A stretch of 41,336 bases of DNA from an uncultured Alteromonadaceae bacterium (GCA_913056495.1 CAJXMO010000002.1:303347-344682); one strand, 5' to 3'. Shown: positions 31,901 to 41,087, counted from the first letter of the stretch. Notes: generated from the sequence alone by a model not told the origin. Made by a program: numbers and translations.

Positions 31901-32662
31901 ATGCAAAAATTAGGCATGGTTAGTGCGTTGGCTGCAGCTTTAGTTATGGCTGGCTGTGGTGAAAAAACAGCAACAGAAGAAACCGCTCAGGCAAAATCAC
32001 AACAAACTCAACAACAAGAGGCAGTTACATTGCAAACAATGACAGAAAAACAAGCTTACGGCTTAGGTGTTAATTTTGGTTCTCAATTGAAACAAACGGT
32101 AGAGCAAATCAACTCAGTTGGTTTATCTTTGGATATGGAAATGGTTAAAAAAGGTGTTGAAGATACTTTATCTGGCAACCCTGAATTATCGCAGGAAGAG
32201 ATCCAAGCTGCATTGCAAGAACTTCAAAAGCAACACCAGGAAATGGAAACTGCTAAACGTGCTGAAGAAGGTAAAAAATTCCTTGAAGAAGGTGAGAAAT
32301 TCTTAGCGGAAAATGCTAAAAAAGAAGGTGTTGAAACAACTGAATCAGGTCTTCAGTATGAAGTAATCGAAGCTGGTGAAGGTGAATCTCCGGCGGCAAC
32401 TGACACAGTTAAAGTTCATTATACCGGTACTTTAATTGACGGTACTAAGTTCGATAGTTCGGTTGATCGTGGCGAACCTGCTACTTTCCCATTAAACCGT
32501 GTTATCCCGGGTTGGACTGAAGGTGTTCAGTTAATGAAAGTTGGTTCTAAATACCGTTTCTACGTACCTTATAACTTAGCGTATGGTGAGCAAGGCACGG
32601 GTGGTATTCCTCCGTTCTCAACACTTATTTTTGATGTAGAATTAATCTCAATCGAAGGTTAG
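31901..32662 (+). CDS. fkpA: FKBP-type peptidyl-prolyl isomerase, FkpA/Mip-like lipoprotein
   Basis: 253 residues. The N-terminus is a lipoprotein signal (MQKLGMVSALAAALVMAG-Cys19), unlike soluble periplasmic E. coli FkpA. A helical dimerisation domain spans about 45-145 (EKQAYGLGVNFGSQL through KFLAENAKKEG), then the FKBP domain: VHYTGTLIDGTKFDSS, FPLNRVIPGWTEGVQLM and AYGEQGTGGIPPFSTLIFDV carry the active-site aromatics. It assists folding of envelope proteins. TTGGAG before the ATG at 31901 is a good ribosome-binding site. It is monocistronic, ended by a strong terminator. The region 31716-31900 before it includes an ACGTTT/AAACGT inverted repeat; no clear sigma-E promoter was found. Confidence 0.93.
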   Translation: MQKLGMVSALAAALVMAGCGEKTATEETAQAKSQQTQQQEAVTLQTMTEKQAYGLGVNFGSQLKQTVEQINSVGLSLDMEMVKKGVEDTLSGNPELSQEEIQAALQELQKQHQEMETAKRAEEGKKFLEEGEKFLAENAKKEGVETTESGLQYEVIEAGEGESPAATDTVKVHYTGTLIDGTKFDSSVDRGEPATFPLNRVIPGWTEGVQLMKVGSKYRFYVPYNLAYGEQGTGGIPPFSTLIFDVELISIEG

Positions 32663-32723
32663 TCTACTTTAGCCTGAAATAGCAGAATAGGTATTTCAGG
32701 CTAAAAGCAAAATTAAAGTAAAT

Positions 32724-32750
32724 AAAAAAGCCGCTGTTAGCGGCTTTTTT
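32724..32750. terminator. Bidirectional intrinsic terminator
   Basis: AAAAAAGCCGCT, loop GTT, AGCGGCTTTTTT: a strong stem flanked by A and T runs between the convergent ends of fkpA and rsd. Confidence 0.93.
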
Positions 32751-32777
32751 ATTTTTAAACTTTGAGATAATTAGGGG

Positions 32778-33254
32778 TTAGGCAACTTCGGAGTGCTTGG
32801 TATACAAAGCATGAATCAGTTGATCTTCATACCCGAATCTATCTTCCAGCGCTTCGGCTAGTTCCGATAGGTCGGCAGAAAAATTACTCCAGTCTGTATC
32901 ATCATTTGCTTCAGCGTATTTATCATTGAAGTTAAGGGCAACGTCTGTTGTAACATTAATTTTTGGCCAGACGCTTCTGGCAAGTTCTAAACTTTCACCA
33001 CCATGAGTTTCACATTTAGAGGCTATCTCATCAAAGACTTCAAAGTGTCCGGCTGATAAATAATCTACCATCACTTGGCAAAATTCTGCGACATCTGAAT
33101 TATCAATGGCGTTTTTTGCAGCTTCTCCGCTTGGTAGAATGCCTGCCAACTTGCAATAGCGAACTAATAGTTCCCCTCTCTCTTCCAGCCAGTTGTCGAT
33201 AGCTTTACTCGCTCCGCCATACTTTTTTTGTACTTGTTTTAGTTCGGATAACAT
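32778..33254 (-). CDS. rsd: Rsd/AlgQ anti-sigma70 protein
   Basis: 158 residues, the same length as E. coli Rsd. It is an all-helical protein that binds sigma70 region 4 and helps shift RNA polymerase toward alternative sigma factors in stationary phase. Conserved stretches are NWLEERGELLVRYCKLAGI, FCQVMVDYLSAGHFEVFDEI and LAEALEDRFGYEDQLI. AGGTAGGA before the ATG at 33254 is a strong ribosome-binding site. The rsd / nudC / hemE neighbourhood matches E. coli, although here rsd is divergent from nudC, which supports the call. Confidence 0.93.
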   Translation of the reverse strand: MLSELKQVQKKYGGASKAIDNWLEERGELLVRYCKLAGILPSGEAAKNAIDNSDVAEFCQVMVDYLSAGHFEVFDEIASKCETHGGESLELARSVWPKINVTTDVALNFNDKYAEANDDTDWSNFSADLSELAEALEDRFGYEDQLIHALYTKHSEVA

Positions 33255-33410
33255 ATTAAATCCTACCTTCTTTGGTGTTTTGCCATACCTATATCTAACG
33301 TGATTAATTCAGAAAAAGCAACATAGCTGAATCAATTTAAGTGAAAATATGGTAAAAGATGTTTCCAATATACTCTGTTTTAATCAAAAAATTAATAGTA
33401 TTGAAGTGAT

Positions 33411-34232
33411 ATGCAATTAAATCAGTTAACTCTAATTGATTTCGATCAAACCGCCTACTGGATTATTGTTCGAAATGATGAAATATTTGTCCAGAATCAA
33501 AGCCCGTTCTTACCGTTAGCGCCGGCAAGTCATTTATTCAATGCAAGCAATGTTAAAAAAGCAACCTATTTAGGGGAATACGATAGCCATCCAGTTTTTA
33601 TGGTTAAAGCTTCTCAAGTGGCACTTAAACCTGAATGCAGCGGAGACTTTGTTGAGCTAAGAGATTTTATAACCGATGTGGATTTTGATTTATTTAGCTT
33701 TGCAGCTAAGGCTATTCAATTTCACCACTTTTTAGACACGCATAGATACTGTGGTCGCTGCAGCCAAAAAATGAAGCATGTTGGCTGGGAAATGGCGATG
33801 CAATGCAAGCATTGTAATCATAGGTGTTACCCAAGGTTATCACCTTGTGTCATTATGGCGGTGTTAAAAGGTGATCAATTATTGCTTGCTCAAAATAAAA
33901 AAAGCCGCTCCGGACGTTCATCAATACTGGCCGGGTTTGTTGAACCGGGAGAGACGTTAGAGCATGCTGTTGCGCGCGAAGTCTATGAAGAGACAGCCAT
34001 TAAAGTTAAAAATATAGACTACTTCTCCAGTCAGGCCTGGCCATTTCCACATCAGTTAATGGTTGGATTTATCGCTGAATATGAAAGTGGAGAAATTTGT
34101 GTTGATGAAAGGGAAATATTGCACGCTGACTGGTATAATTTATCGGATTTGCCGGAGACACCTGGAATATACTCGATAGCGGGTCAGTTAATTGAATTTG
34201 TGAAGGCCAGAAAACAAAAAGGCCTTACATAA
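33411..34232 (+). CDS. nudC: NAD+ diphosphatase / NAD-cap RNA decapping enzyme NudC
   Basis: 273 residues. NudC hydrolyses NADH to NMNH and AMP and removes NAD caps from RNA. The zinc ribbon is CGRCSQK...CKHCNHRC, followed by the Nudix box GFVEPGETLEHAVAREVYEE, with catalytic glutamates intact. Two departures from the E. coli protein are visible: the Gly near the end of the Nudix box is Ala (EETAI against EESGI), and the NADH-pyrophosphatase motif SQPWPFPxS reads SQAWPFPHQ. The enzyme is probably active but may differ in substrate preference. A hairpin overlaps its stop codon. The start at 33411 has GAAGTGAT upstream. Confidence 0.92.
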   Translation: MQLNQLTLIDFDQTAYWIIVRNDEIFVQNQSPFLPLAPASHLFNASNVKKATYLGEYDSHPVFMVKASQVALKPECSGDFVELRDFITDVDFDLFSFAAKAIQFHHFLDTHRYCGRCSQKMKHVGWEMAMQCKHCNHRCYPRLSPCVIMAVLKGDQLLLAQNKKSRSGRSSILAGFVEPGETLEHAVAREVYEETAIKVKNIDYFSSQAWPFPHQLMVGFIAEYESGEICVDEREILHADWYNLSDLPETPGIYSIAGQLIEFVKARKQKGLT

Positions 34233-34240
34233 GTAAGGCC
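34221..34240 (+). terminator. Hairpin across the nudC stop codon
   Basis: GGCCTTAC, loop ATAA, GTAAGGCC: a perfect 8-bp stem whose loop includes the TAA stop (34230-34232). There is an A run before but no T run after, so it is at best a weak terminator on the plus strand. Confidence 0.45.
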
Positions 34241-34413
34241 GAAATATAGTGCTTGAGGTCCCGTAAACGAGCTTCTTGTTCTTGTCTTCACTAGCGCGGG
34301 ATTATTTATATCAAAATGATTTTTTGTTTGCAACAAAAAATATACTTTTTTTTAATTTTTGTAATTTTAATGTGGTTTGCAGTTTAACTTGCAAACTTTG
34401 GATAGGAAAAAAT

Positions 34414-35481
34414 ATGAGCTTACTGAAAAATAGACGTTACTTAGATGCATTGATGAAAAAGCCAATTGACCGAACGCCAGTTTGGATGATGCGTCAGGCT
34501 GGTCGTTATTTACCAGAATACAGAGAAGTAAGATCTCAAGCCGGTGACTTTATGTCATTGTGTAAAAATCCAGAGCTTGCATGTGAAGTCACCTTGCAAC
34601 CATTAAGACGATATCCGCTTGATGCTGCAATTTTATTTTCTGATATTTTAACCATTCCGGATGCGATGGGGCTTGGATTATACTTTGAAACAGGCGAAGG
34701 TCCTAAGTTTGAAAAAACGGTTCAGTCACTTTCTGACGTAAAGTCATTAAAGAACCTGAATCCGAATCAGGATCTTAAATATGTAATGGATGCGGTGACT
34801 ACCATTCATAAGGCGCTTGATGGTTCTGTTCCTTTGATAGGCTTTTCTGGCAGTCCGTGGACTTTGGCAACTTATATGGTCGAAGGCGGCAGTACACGCC
34901 AATTCGCAAAAATTAAGAAGATGGCTTATCAGTCGCCTGAAATTTTGCATGCACTGCTTGATAAGCTTGCGATGTCTGTTATTGACTATTTAAATGCACA
35001 AATAGAGGCAGGCGCGCAAGCTGTTCAAATTTTTGATACTTGGGGTGGGGTGCTGAGTCAGAAAGATTATCGTGAATTCTCTCTCGATTATATGGCAAAA
35101 ATTGTGGATGGTTTAAACCGTACAAAAGATGGCGAACCTGTGCCTGTTGTATTGTTTACGAAAGGCGGTGGCTTATGGTTAGAAGAAATTGCGGCAACAG
35201 GATGCGATGGACTGGGATTAGACTGGTCAATTGATATTGGCGATGCCAGAGCCCGCGTTGGCGATAAAGTGGCGCTGCAAGGTAATATGGATCCGGCTTA
35301 TTTACATGCCAGTCCTGAAAAAATCCGGACAGAGGTTGAACGTATCCTTGCCAGTTATGGTGAAGGCAGTGGCCATGTATTTAATCTGGGCCATGGAATT
35401 ACACCAGATGTTGACCCTGAAAATGCAGGGGCATTTATTCGAGCGGTCACTGAACTCAGTGGCAAATATCATAAAGTTTGA
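34414..35481 (+). CDS. hemE: Uroporphyrinogen decarboxylase
   Basis: 355 residues (E. coli 354). It decarboxylates the four acetate groups of uroporphyrinogen III to give coproporphyrinogen III in haem synthesis. The N-terminal signature [16 protein letters not shown] and the [16 protein letters not shown] segment with its catalytic Tyr are intact, as is [10 protein letters not shown]. The open frame reaches back to 34276, but that part is AT-rich leader; the ATG at 34414 with TAGGA upstream matches the family N-terminus. The 180-base gap after nudC suggests its own promoter. Two terminators follow in tandem. Confidence 0.96.
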   Translation: MSLLKNRRYLDALMKKPIDRTPVWMMRQAGRYLPEYREVRSQAGDFMSLCKNPELACEVTLQPLRRYPLDAAILFSDILTIPDAMGLGLYFETGEGPKFEKTVQSLSDVKSLKNLNPNQDLKYVMDAVTTIHKALDGSVPLIGFSGSPWTLATYMVEGGSTRQFAKIKKMAYQSPEILHALLDKLAMSVIDYLNAQIEAGAQAVQIFDTWGGVLSQKDYREFSLDYMAKIVDGLNRTKDGEPVPVVLFTKGGGLWLEEIAATGCDGLGLDWSIDIGDARARVGDKVALQGNMDPAYLHASPEKIRTEVERILASYGEGSGHVFNLGHGITPDVDPENAGAFIRAVTELSGKYHKV

Positions 35482-35506
35482 TAGACAAAAATAAAAATAC
35501 GGATAC

Positions 35507-35543
35507 AAAAAAGCCAGCTCATTGTATGGTGAGCTGGCTTTTT
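35507..35543. terminator. Bidirectional terminator after hemE
   Basis: AAAAAAGCCAGCTCA (35507-35521), 8-base loop, TGAGCTGGCTTTTT (35530-35543). It serves hemE on the plus strand and sthA on the minus strand. Confidence 0.92.
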
Positions 35544-35583
35544 CTTTGATTACTGCTTTAAATTTTCGAACACTTCAGGGTGT

Positions 35584-35616
35584 GGAAAGCAATAGCGACT
35601 ATTGCTTTCCTTTTTT
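35584..35616 (+). terminator. Second plus-strand terminator, overlapping the sthA stop codon
   Basis: GGAAAGCAATAG, loop CGA, CTATTGCTTTCC is a perfect 12-bp stem, followed by six Ts (35611-35616) that cover the sthA stop codon. It acts on plus-strand read-through toward sthA; the minus strand has no U tract after it. Confidence 0.75.
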
Positions 35617-37069
35617 AAAAAAGTCGGTTGAGCCCATTTAATGCCGCAACACGATATGCTTCCGCCATTGTTGGGTAGTTAAACGTGGTATTAATAAAGT
35701 ATTCGACTGTATTGGCCGGCCCTTTTTGTTGCATTATTGCTTGACCGATATGAACAATTTCTGAAGCTGCAGTACCAAAGCAGTGAATGCCTAAAATTTC
35801 TTTAGTATCCGGGTGGAAAAGTATTTTCAAACCACCAATTGTTGAATTGGCGATTTGTGCACGTGCTAAATGTTTAAACTGAGCTTTACCTACTTCATAA
35901 GGTATTTTTGCAGCTGTAAGCTCCTGCTCGGTTTTACCCACTGAACTGATTTCAGGGATGGTATAAATCCCGGTTGGGATATCATCAACCAGATGTGAAT
36001 GGGTTTCACCTTGGCAAATGTAGTTAGCGCATATTCGGCCTTGATCGTATGCTGCACTGGCCAGACTTGGATAACCAATTACATCACCTACGGCATAGAT
36101 ATTATCGATTTCGGTTTGATAATGCCCGTCTACTTTAAGCTGACCGCGACCATCCGCCTTTAACCCGACTGCAGATAAATTTAATTTATCTGTATTACCA
36201 GTTCGACCGTTTGCAAATAATAAACAGTCTGCTTTAAATCGCTTACCTGATTTAGTTTTTAAAACAACTCCATCTTCCTGCTGAGTGATGCTGGCATACT
36301 CTTCACCATTACGAATCACAGTACCACTGTTGCCAAGGTGATAGCTGATAGCATCTGATATTTCATTATCTAAAAATGACAGTAAGCGTTCACGGGTATT
36401 AATCAGATCAACTTTTACGCCCAATCCGCGGAAAATACTGGCGTATTCAGAGCCAATTACACCTGCGCCATAGATAATGATAGTGCGTGGGTCATGACGT
36501 AGAGACAACACAGTATCACTGTCATAAATTCGACCTGCATTAAAGTCAACGTCAACCGGGCGATACGGACGAGAGCCGGTTGCTATGACAATAGTTTTTG
36601 CTGTGATGGACTGAGTAGAGCCATCTTCATGTGTAATTAAAATGGTATGCTTATCTAAAAACGAGGCTTCGCCTTTTAAAACCGTAACTCGGTTACGTTT
36701 GTAAAAACCGGATCTTAAATGGGTTTGCTGGCGGATGACGCCTTCTGCATGGCGCAGGATTTGCGGAAAATTAAGGTGCTTTTCACGACTGTTTTCACTA
36801 AACAGAGGATTATTATTAAAATCGATTAATTGTGAGACAGATTGCCTTAACGCTTTAGACGGGATTGTTCCCCAGTGTGTACAACCGCCGCCTACTGCGC
36901 TGTGCTTTTCTATGACCGCTACATTCTGGCCGGTTTTAGCGAGTCCCATTGCAGCGCCTTCGCCACCTGGGCCTGTACCTATAACAATAGCGTCGTAGTC
37001 GAATTTTATTGGTTTATCTGTATTGTTTGTGTGTTCAGATTTTTTTTCAGTAGTCACAAGCAGTCTCAT
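35615..37069 (-). CDS. sthA: Soluble pyridine nucleotide transhydrogenase
   Basis: 484 residues (E. coli SthA 466; the extra length is an N-terminal tail). This FAD enzyme moves hydride between NADPH and NAD+. The FAD motif is [28 protein letters not shown] has Thr where disulfide reductases have the second redox Cys, the mark of SthA. A second nucleotide fold has [16 protein letters not shown], and the C-terminal dimer motif is [18 protein letters not shown]. At the ATG (37069) AGG abuts the codon; a GTG at 37057 has AGGATGAG with better spacing and may be the true start, giving MTTEKKSE. It is divergent from fabR, as in E. coli. Confidence 0.95.
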   Translation of the reverse strand: MRLLVTTEKKSEHTNNTDKPIKFDYDAIVIGTGPGGEGAAMGLAKTGQNVAVIEKHSAVGGGCTHWGTIPSKALRQSVSQLIDFNNNPLFSENSREKHLNFPQILRHAEGVIRQQTHLRSGFYKRNRVTVLKGEASFLDKHTILITHEDGSTQSITAKTIVIATGSRPYRPVDVDFNAGRIYDSDTVLSLRHDPRTIIIYGAGVIGSEYASIFRGLGVKVDLINTRERLLSFLDNEISDAISYHLGNSGTVIRNGEEYASITQQEDGVVLKTKSGKRFKADCLLFANGRTGNTDKLNLSAVGLKADGRGQLKVDGHYQTEIDNIYAVGDVIGYPSLASAAYDQGRICANYICQGETHSHLVDDIPTGIYTIPEISSVGKTEQELTAAKIPYEVGKAQFKHLARAQIANSTIGGLKILFHPDTKEILGIHCFGTAASEIVHIGQAIMQQKGPANTVEYFINTTFNYPTMAEAYRVAALNGLNRLF

Positions 37070-37275
37070 CCTATTGCTTAGTTAATCTACCCCTATTCTA
37101 GCGCAAAGAGAGGACATTTAGTGGCATAAATCTCACCAATACTGATTAAAATTTTAGCCAATGCGATCGGGTTCCCATGTAAATGTTCCGCTTAGCTGAA
37201 TCGAAAAGGGGATTTTTTATGTTTACTGGTTAAGCAATGGCTAAAATTCGCTTATCATATAGCGAGATATCAATA

Positions 37276-37908
37276 ATGAATAATTCACATATGTCAGGTG
37301 TTCGGGCCCTACAGAAAGAAAAAACGAGGCGCGCTTTAATTCAGGCCGCTTTTACACAATTATCAGCGACTCATGACTTCTCTAACCTAAGCTTGCGAGA
37401 AGTCGCCAGAGAAGCAGGCATTGCGCCAACTTCTTTTTATCGCCATTTTAAAGATTTGGATGAACTTGGCTTAACGCTGGTGGATGAATCAGGTTTATTA
37501 TTACGTCAGTTGATGCGTTCTGCTCGGCAGAGAATTGCGGTTGAAGGCTCTGTTATCAGTACGTCCATTGATACTTTTATGGACTTTATCAGTACGCATG
37601 AAAGTGAATTTCGAATTTTACTGCAGGCGCGTTCCGGTACTTCAGATGAATTCAGAGCTGCGGTTTCAAGAGAGATCATGCATTTTATTGCTGAGCTTAG
37701 TGATTACATCTGCCTGTCGCAAAAATGCAATCATGATTTTGCATATATTCAGGCAGAAGCTATGGTCAAACTGGTTTTTAATGCTGGCGCAGAAGTGATT
37801 GATATGCAGGCAGAGCAGAAAATACAAGTTGCGGCACGATTAAAAACACAGTTAAGACTGATTGTTAATGGTGCCGCCGTTACATTAAAGCAGTTATCTA
37901 CGGGTTAA
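37276..37908 (+). CDS. fabR: TetR-family unsaturated fatty-acid regulator FabR
   Basis: About 210 residues (E. coli 215). FabR represses fabA and fabB in response to the unsaturated/saturated acyl balance. The N-terminal HTH is nearly identical to E. coli ([38 protein letters not shown]), and [20 protein letters not shown] follows. The frame opens at 37237; ATGs at 37237, 37276 and 37291 are possible, and homologues begin at MSGVRA (37291). I give 37276 because GCGAG lies nine bases upstream, but 37291 is equally likely. A four-codon frame with a strong AAGGGG site precedes the 37237 ATG. The last 15 bases overlap the end of convergent trmA. Confidence 0.9.
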   Translation: MNNSHMSGVRALQKEKTRRALIQAAFTQLSATHDFSNLSLREVAREAGIAPTSFYRHFKDLDELGLTLVDESGLLLRQLMRSARQRIAVEGSVISTSIDTFMDFISTHESEFRILLQARSGTSDEFRAAVSREIMHFIAELSDYICLSQKCNHDFAYIQAEAMVKLVFNAGAEVIDMQAEQKIQVAARLKTQLRLIVNGAAVTLKQLSTG

Positions 37909-38994
37909 CCAAACCCCGGTTTCAATATGATGGGTATAAGGAAACTGATCAAATAAGGTTAAATCCTGAATTTGATGTGTTTGTTCGATATCCGCTAAAT
38001 TATCTGTTAGCGTTTCCGGATTGCAGGAAACATAAATGATATTGTCGAACTTTTTAACCAGCTCAACCGTTTGTTTATCTAATCCGGCTCTGGGTGGATC
38101 GACCAAAATTGTAGAAAATTGATAATCGGTTAAATCAATTGTTTTAAGAGATTTAACCGACTTGCCTTCAAAATAAGCAGCTGAAAAATCTTCAGCCGAT
38201 GATTGACCGATAACCGTATTACTGATTTTATTTAATGCGAGATTATGTTGTGCTGACTTAACCGAAGAGCGAGCGATTTCAGTCGCCAGTACTTTGTTGA
38301 ACTGTTTGGACAGTGCAATGCTGAAGTTACCATTTCCACAATAAAGCTCAAGTAAATCTCCGGTTAATGGTTTAGCAATTTGACTTGCCCATTCCAGCAT
38401 CGCTTGGTTAATAATGCCATTTGGTTGAGTAAAACTATTTTCGATTTGTTGATATCTGTATATTTCACCTGATACAGTCAGAGATTCTGTGACATAGTCC
38501 TGATCAACCAACACTTTTTGCTTTCTTGAGCGACCAATAATGTTAACTGGCGCGATAGTACTTAACGCTTGTTTTAGTGCTTTTGCCTGAGCTTGCCATT
38601 CATCATCGAGCTTTTTATGATAAATAAGGCTGACTAGCGCTTCTCCACTTAATGTGGTTAAAAAATCAACCTGATATAATTTACGTCTTAGTAATTCATT
38701 TTCCAGAAATTGCGCTCGCACGGCTTGCATAAGCTGATTTAATAACTCAGATCCCGGAATGAAATAGTCAACTCTAAATTTTTCTTTGGTTGCCGGATCA
38801 AACATAATGTAGAAACTGTCGTCATCCTGATGCCAAACTCTGAACTCTGCTCTTAATCGATAGTGCTGATGCGGTGAAGGAATTAAATCCGTTTGTTCAG
38901 GTAGCGTCAAAGATTTAAATAAACTAAGCGTCTCTTGTTCTTTCGCTTTTAATAGTGAGGGATACTGGCTAGTATCAATTTGATCTACTCGCAT
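37894..38994 (-). CDS. trmA: tRNA (uracil-54-C5)-methyltransferase TrmA
   Basis: 366 residues, the same length as E. coli TrmA. It makes ribothymidine at position 54 of the tRNA T-loop using S-adenosylmethionine. The SAM site [15 protein letters not shown], the motif DPPRAGLD, the nucleophile Cys in YVSCNPETL and the catalytic base Glu in [12 protein letters not shown] are all present. No iron-sulfur cysteine cluster or TRAM domain is seen, which excludes RlmC/RlmD. The gene converges on fabR and overlaps it by 15 bases; E. coli has yijD between these two, which is missing here. The ribosome-binding site before 38994 is weak. Confidence 0.95.
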   Translation of the reverse strand: MRVDQIDTSQYPSLLKAKEQETLSLFKSLTLPEQTDLIPSPHQHYRLRAEFRVWHQDDDSFYIMFDPATKEKFRVDYFIPGSELLNQLMQAVRAQFLENELLRRKLYQVDFLTTLSGEALVSLIYHKKLDDEWQAQAKALKQALSTIAPVNIIGRSRKQKVLVDQDYVTESLTVSGEIYRYQQIENSFTQPNGIINQAMLEWASQIAKPLTGDLLELYCGNGNFSIALSKQFNKVLATEIARSSVKSAQHNLALNKISNTVIGQSSAEDFSAAYFEGKSVKSLKTIDLTDYQFSTILVDPPRAGLDKQTVELVKKFDNIIYVSCNPETLTDNLADIEQTHQIQDLTLFDQFPYTHHIETGVWLTRR

Positions 38995-39142
38995 GCAATT
39001 AACTACCGATTGTGAAAAACGCGTATTGTACTAACTAAAAAACCGAATACCAGACTTATCATTGGCTTTACATTAAAAAATGATTAAATTTTATTCGCTT
39101 TTGGCCGATATACTAATTGGTAGTGAATCTAGGGTTAAAACT

Positions 39143-40441
39143 ATGGATATTTCGAATTTAAAGTCCAACATACAAAATACTTCCAACATAAATGAAGTTA
39201 AGAATAAAAGCGGGCAAAAGTCGGCCGTTGAAGAAAACATTGCTCAGACTAAGCAAAATAATTCTGCACAATCTGGCTCTGCAGTAGAAATCCACTTGCA
39301 AAATATTTCCAAGCACCAACTGAATATGACTATTTTGCATCGCACTTTAGCCGGGAGCTTAAATGGGTTTTCAGATTATGCCAGTAAGCCATTAGCCGCG
39401 TTTGAAGTTAAGCAGCCGGATGAAACGGAACAAAAATCTCTGTTTGACTTTGAAGAGGTCGCTAAAAATGTACTTAACTTTGTGGAAGGCGCATTAAACA
39501 GTGCTGCCAAAAGTGGAGCGTCTCAGGATGAGTTGAATGAAATGCTGGACCAAGCCAGAAAAGGGGTTGAAATGGGGGTCAGTGCCGCAAGAAAAGAGTT
39601 AGGCGTAGATGAAAACAGTGAAGATGAGTTGGCAATCGGGATTAAAAAAGCGGATGAATTAATTAATCAGGGGCTGGATAAATTGTTTGAACGATTTAAT
39701 CCTGAAGAAACTCAAGAGTCTGTTAGTGGTCTAAGCTATGACGCTCAATATCGTCAGGATAACAATTCCACCATTTTTCTTCAGACCAAAGAAGGCGATA
39801 TAGTCAATATCAGCTTTGCAAGTATTCAAGCTTATCAGGAGCGCTTAGAGCAGCAGAGCATATCAACTCAAAATGAAGACGGCCAGGCTCAATCGTTGAC
39901 ACAAACAGAATTAAATCAAGCCTATTTCCAATCAGAGCAATTCTCATTTTCGGTTGAAGGTGACTTAAATGAGGATGAACTAAAATCTATTGGTGATTTG
40001 GTCAGTCAGGTGGGTAAGGTTTCAGATTCTTTTTACCGAGGTAACGTTCAAGCAGCTTATCAGCAAGCTCAAAAGCTGGGTTTTGATGAGGCTCAAATTA
40101 GTCATTTCGCTATGAATTTATCTCAGCAAACTCAGGTCTCTCAAAGTTATACCAGTGTCTCTAGTTATCAGTCTAATCAAACGACTCAAAAGGCTGGTTT
40201 GCCTGAATCTGTAAAGCAGCCACTAAATGACTATGTTAAAGAGCTGACTGATATGGTTGAGAAACAGCAACAAAATTTAGCCGAGCAAGAAGATCTTCAG
40301 TCAGTCATTAATCGCGTATTTAGTCAGCAATTTAATTTAAAGGGAAATGATTTAATTGATGTCGTTAATCGTTTTAACCACTTTAACCAAAAGATATTAA
40401 TCAATGAAGAAGATAAAGGTGAGTCACTAAACCGGGAATAA
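39143..40441 (+). CDS. DUF5610-domain protein
   Basis: 432 residues from the ATG at 39143, with AGG upstream; the frame opens at 39080, but those 21 codons have no clear ribosome-binding site. There is no signal peptide or membrane helix. Residues about 105-190 match what I recall of DUF5610: FDFEEVAKNVLNFVEGAL, MLDQARKGVEMGVSAARKEL, DELINQGLDKLFERF. The rest is Gln/Ser/Asn-rich with low-complexity linkers and a helical C-terminus (about 300-420). DUF5610 proteins are common in Shewanella, Vibrio and Alteromonas; function unknown, the composition being reminiscent of proteins near flagellar or surface systems, which is weak inference. It is a lone gene ended by a hairpin at 40453. Confidence 0.75.
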   Translation: MDISNLKSNIQNTSNINEVKNKSGQKSAVEENIAQTKQNNSAQSGSAVEIHLQNISKHQLNMTILHRTLAGSLNGFSDYASKPLAAFEVKQPDETEQKSLFDFEEVAKNVLNFVEGALNSAAKSGASQDELNEMLDQARKGVEMGVSAARKELGVDENSEDELAIGIKKADELINQGLDKLFERFNPEETQESVSGLSYDAQYRQDNNSTIFLQTKEGDIVNISFASIQAYQERLEQQSISTQNEDGQAQSLTQTELNQAYFQSEQFSFSVEGDLNEDELKSIGDLVSQVGKVSDSFYRGNVQAAYQQAQKLGFDEAQISHFAMNLSQQTQVSQSYTSVSSYQSNQTTQKAGLPESVKQPLNDYVKELTDMVEKQQQNLAEQEDLQSVINRVFSQQFNLKGNDLIDVVNRFNHFNQKILINEEDKGESLNRE

Positions 40442-40452
40442 AGATTTTTATG

Positions 40453-40484
40453 AAAGTGGCAGTCTCTTATCGATATGCCACTTT
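40453..40484. terminator. Hairpin between convergent genes
   Basis: AAAGTGGCA (40453-40461), 14-base loop, TGCCACTTT (40476-40484) sits between the ends of the DUF5610 gene and the RRM gene. A/T-rich edges make it a weak bidirectional terminator. Confidence 0.7.
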
Positions 40485-40497
40485 ATTTAAAGCAAAA

Positions 40498-40971
40498 TTA
40501 GTCGTTACTTGAATCTGTATTTTGATTCGCTCTATCTTTTGCTTCACGCACTTTTAGTGTTCTTTGTTGGAATTCCTGTTCGTTTAACTGAGTGATTGCT
40601 TTGTCTGCACCGCTTTCATCCATCTCAACAAAACCAAAACCTTTTCTTTTACCTGTATTTCGGTCGCGCATCAGGCGAACTGATGAAACTTCTCCATATT
40701 TAGCAAAAAGTTCTTTTACGGCAGCTTCGTTTGCGCGATAAGGCAAATTACCGACGTAGATGGTTTTAGTACTAAGTGGCTTTTCTGAAGAACTAGTTGT
40801 TGTTGCTTGTCCCCCAGGTAAAAGAATGGCTAAACTTCCCCCAATTAATACGCCCAAGCTGAGTGCAACGTTTGTTTCTAACTCAATAGAAGTGAAAGGT
40901 AAAACAAAAAAGCAAATAAGCGTAAGTACTATTACAGCCGATGCTTGTTTTAAAACATTATTATTAGACAT
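40498..40971 (-). CDS. RRM RNA-binding protein with two N-terminal membrane helices
   Basis: 157 residues from the ATG at 40971, chosen for its GAGG site nine bases upstream; an in-frame upstream codon at 40995 has none. Two hydrophobic helices (about 10-30, AVIVLTLICFFVLPFTSI, and 35-55, VALSLGVLIGGSLAILL) come first. A Ser/Thr linker follows, then one RRM at about 67-145 with RNP2 IYVGNL and RNP1 KGFGFVEM, and a short hydrophilic tail. The RRM would face the cytoplasm, so RNA could be held at the inner membrane. Single-RRM proteins in bacteria are often cold-induced; that is family knowledge, not shown here. It is monocistronic. Confidence 0.88.
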   Translation of the reverse strand: MSNNNVLKQASAVIVLTLICFFVLPFTSIELETNVALSLGVLIGGSLAILLPGGQATTTSSSEKPLSTKTIYVGNLPYRANEAAVKELFAKYGEVSSVRLMRDRNTGKRKGFGFVEMDESGADKAITQLNEQEFQQRTLKVREAKDRANQNTDSSND

Positions 40972-41034
40972 TGAAACCTCGAAAAATAAGATCAAAATTT
41001 TAATTAATAGAATAAAAAGTAAATAAGGCTCTAT

Positions 41035-41087
41035 TAAAGTACATGATTATTTGATTATTTTGTACTCTAATCATGAGTAAAGTACAT
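41035..41087. repeat. Repeats upstream of the RRM gene
   Basis: TAAAGTACAT occurs twice (41035-41044 and 41078-41087). Between and overlapping them, CATGATTA (41042-41049) and TAATCATG (41068-41075) form an inverted repeat. The region precedes the minus-strand RRM gene and the plus-strand rRNA-type promoters, so it could control either. Confidence 0.5.

Noticed and set aside
34276..34413. N-terminal 46-codon extension of hemE
   Set aside because: AT-rich, no ribosome-binding site, absent from the family; the ATG at 34414 has TAGGA.
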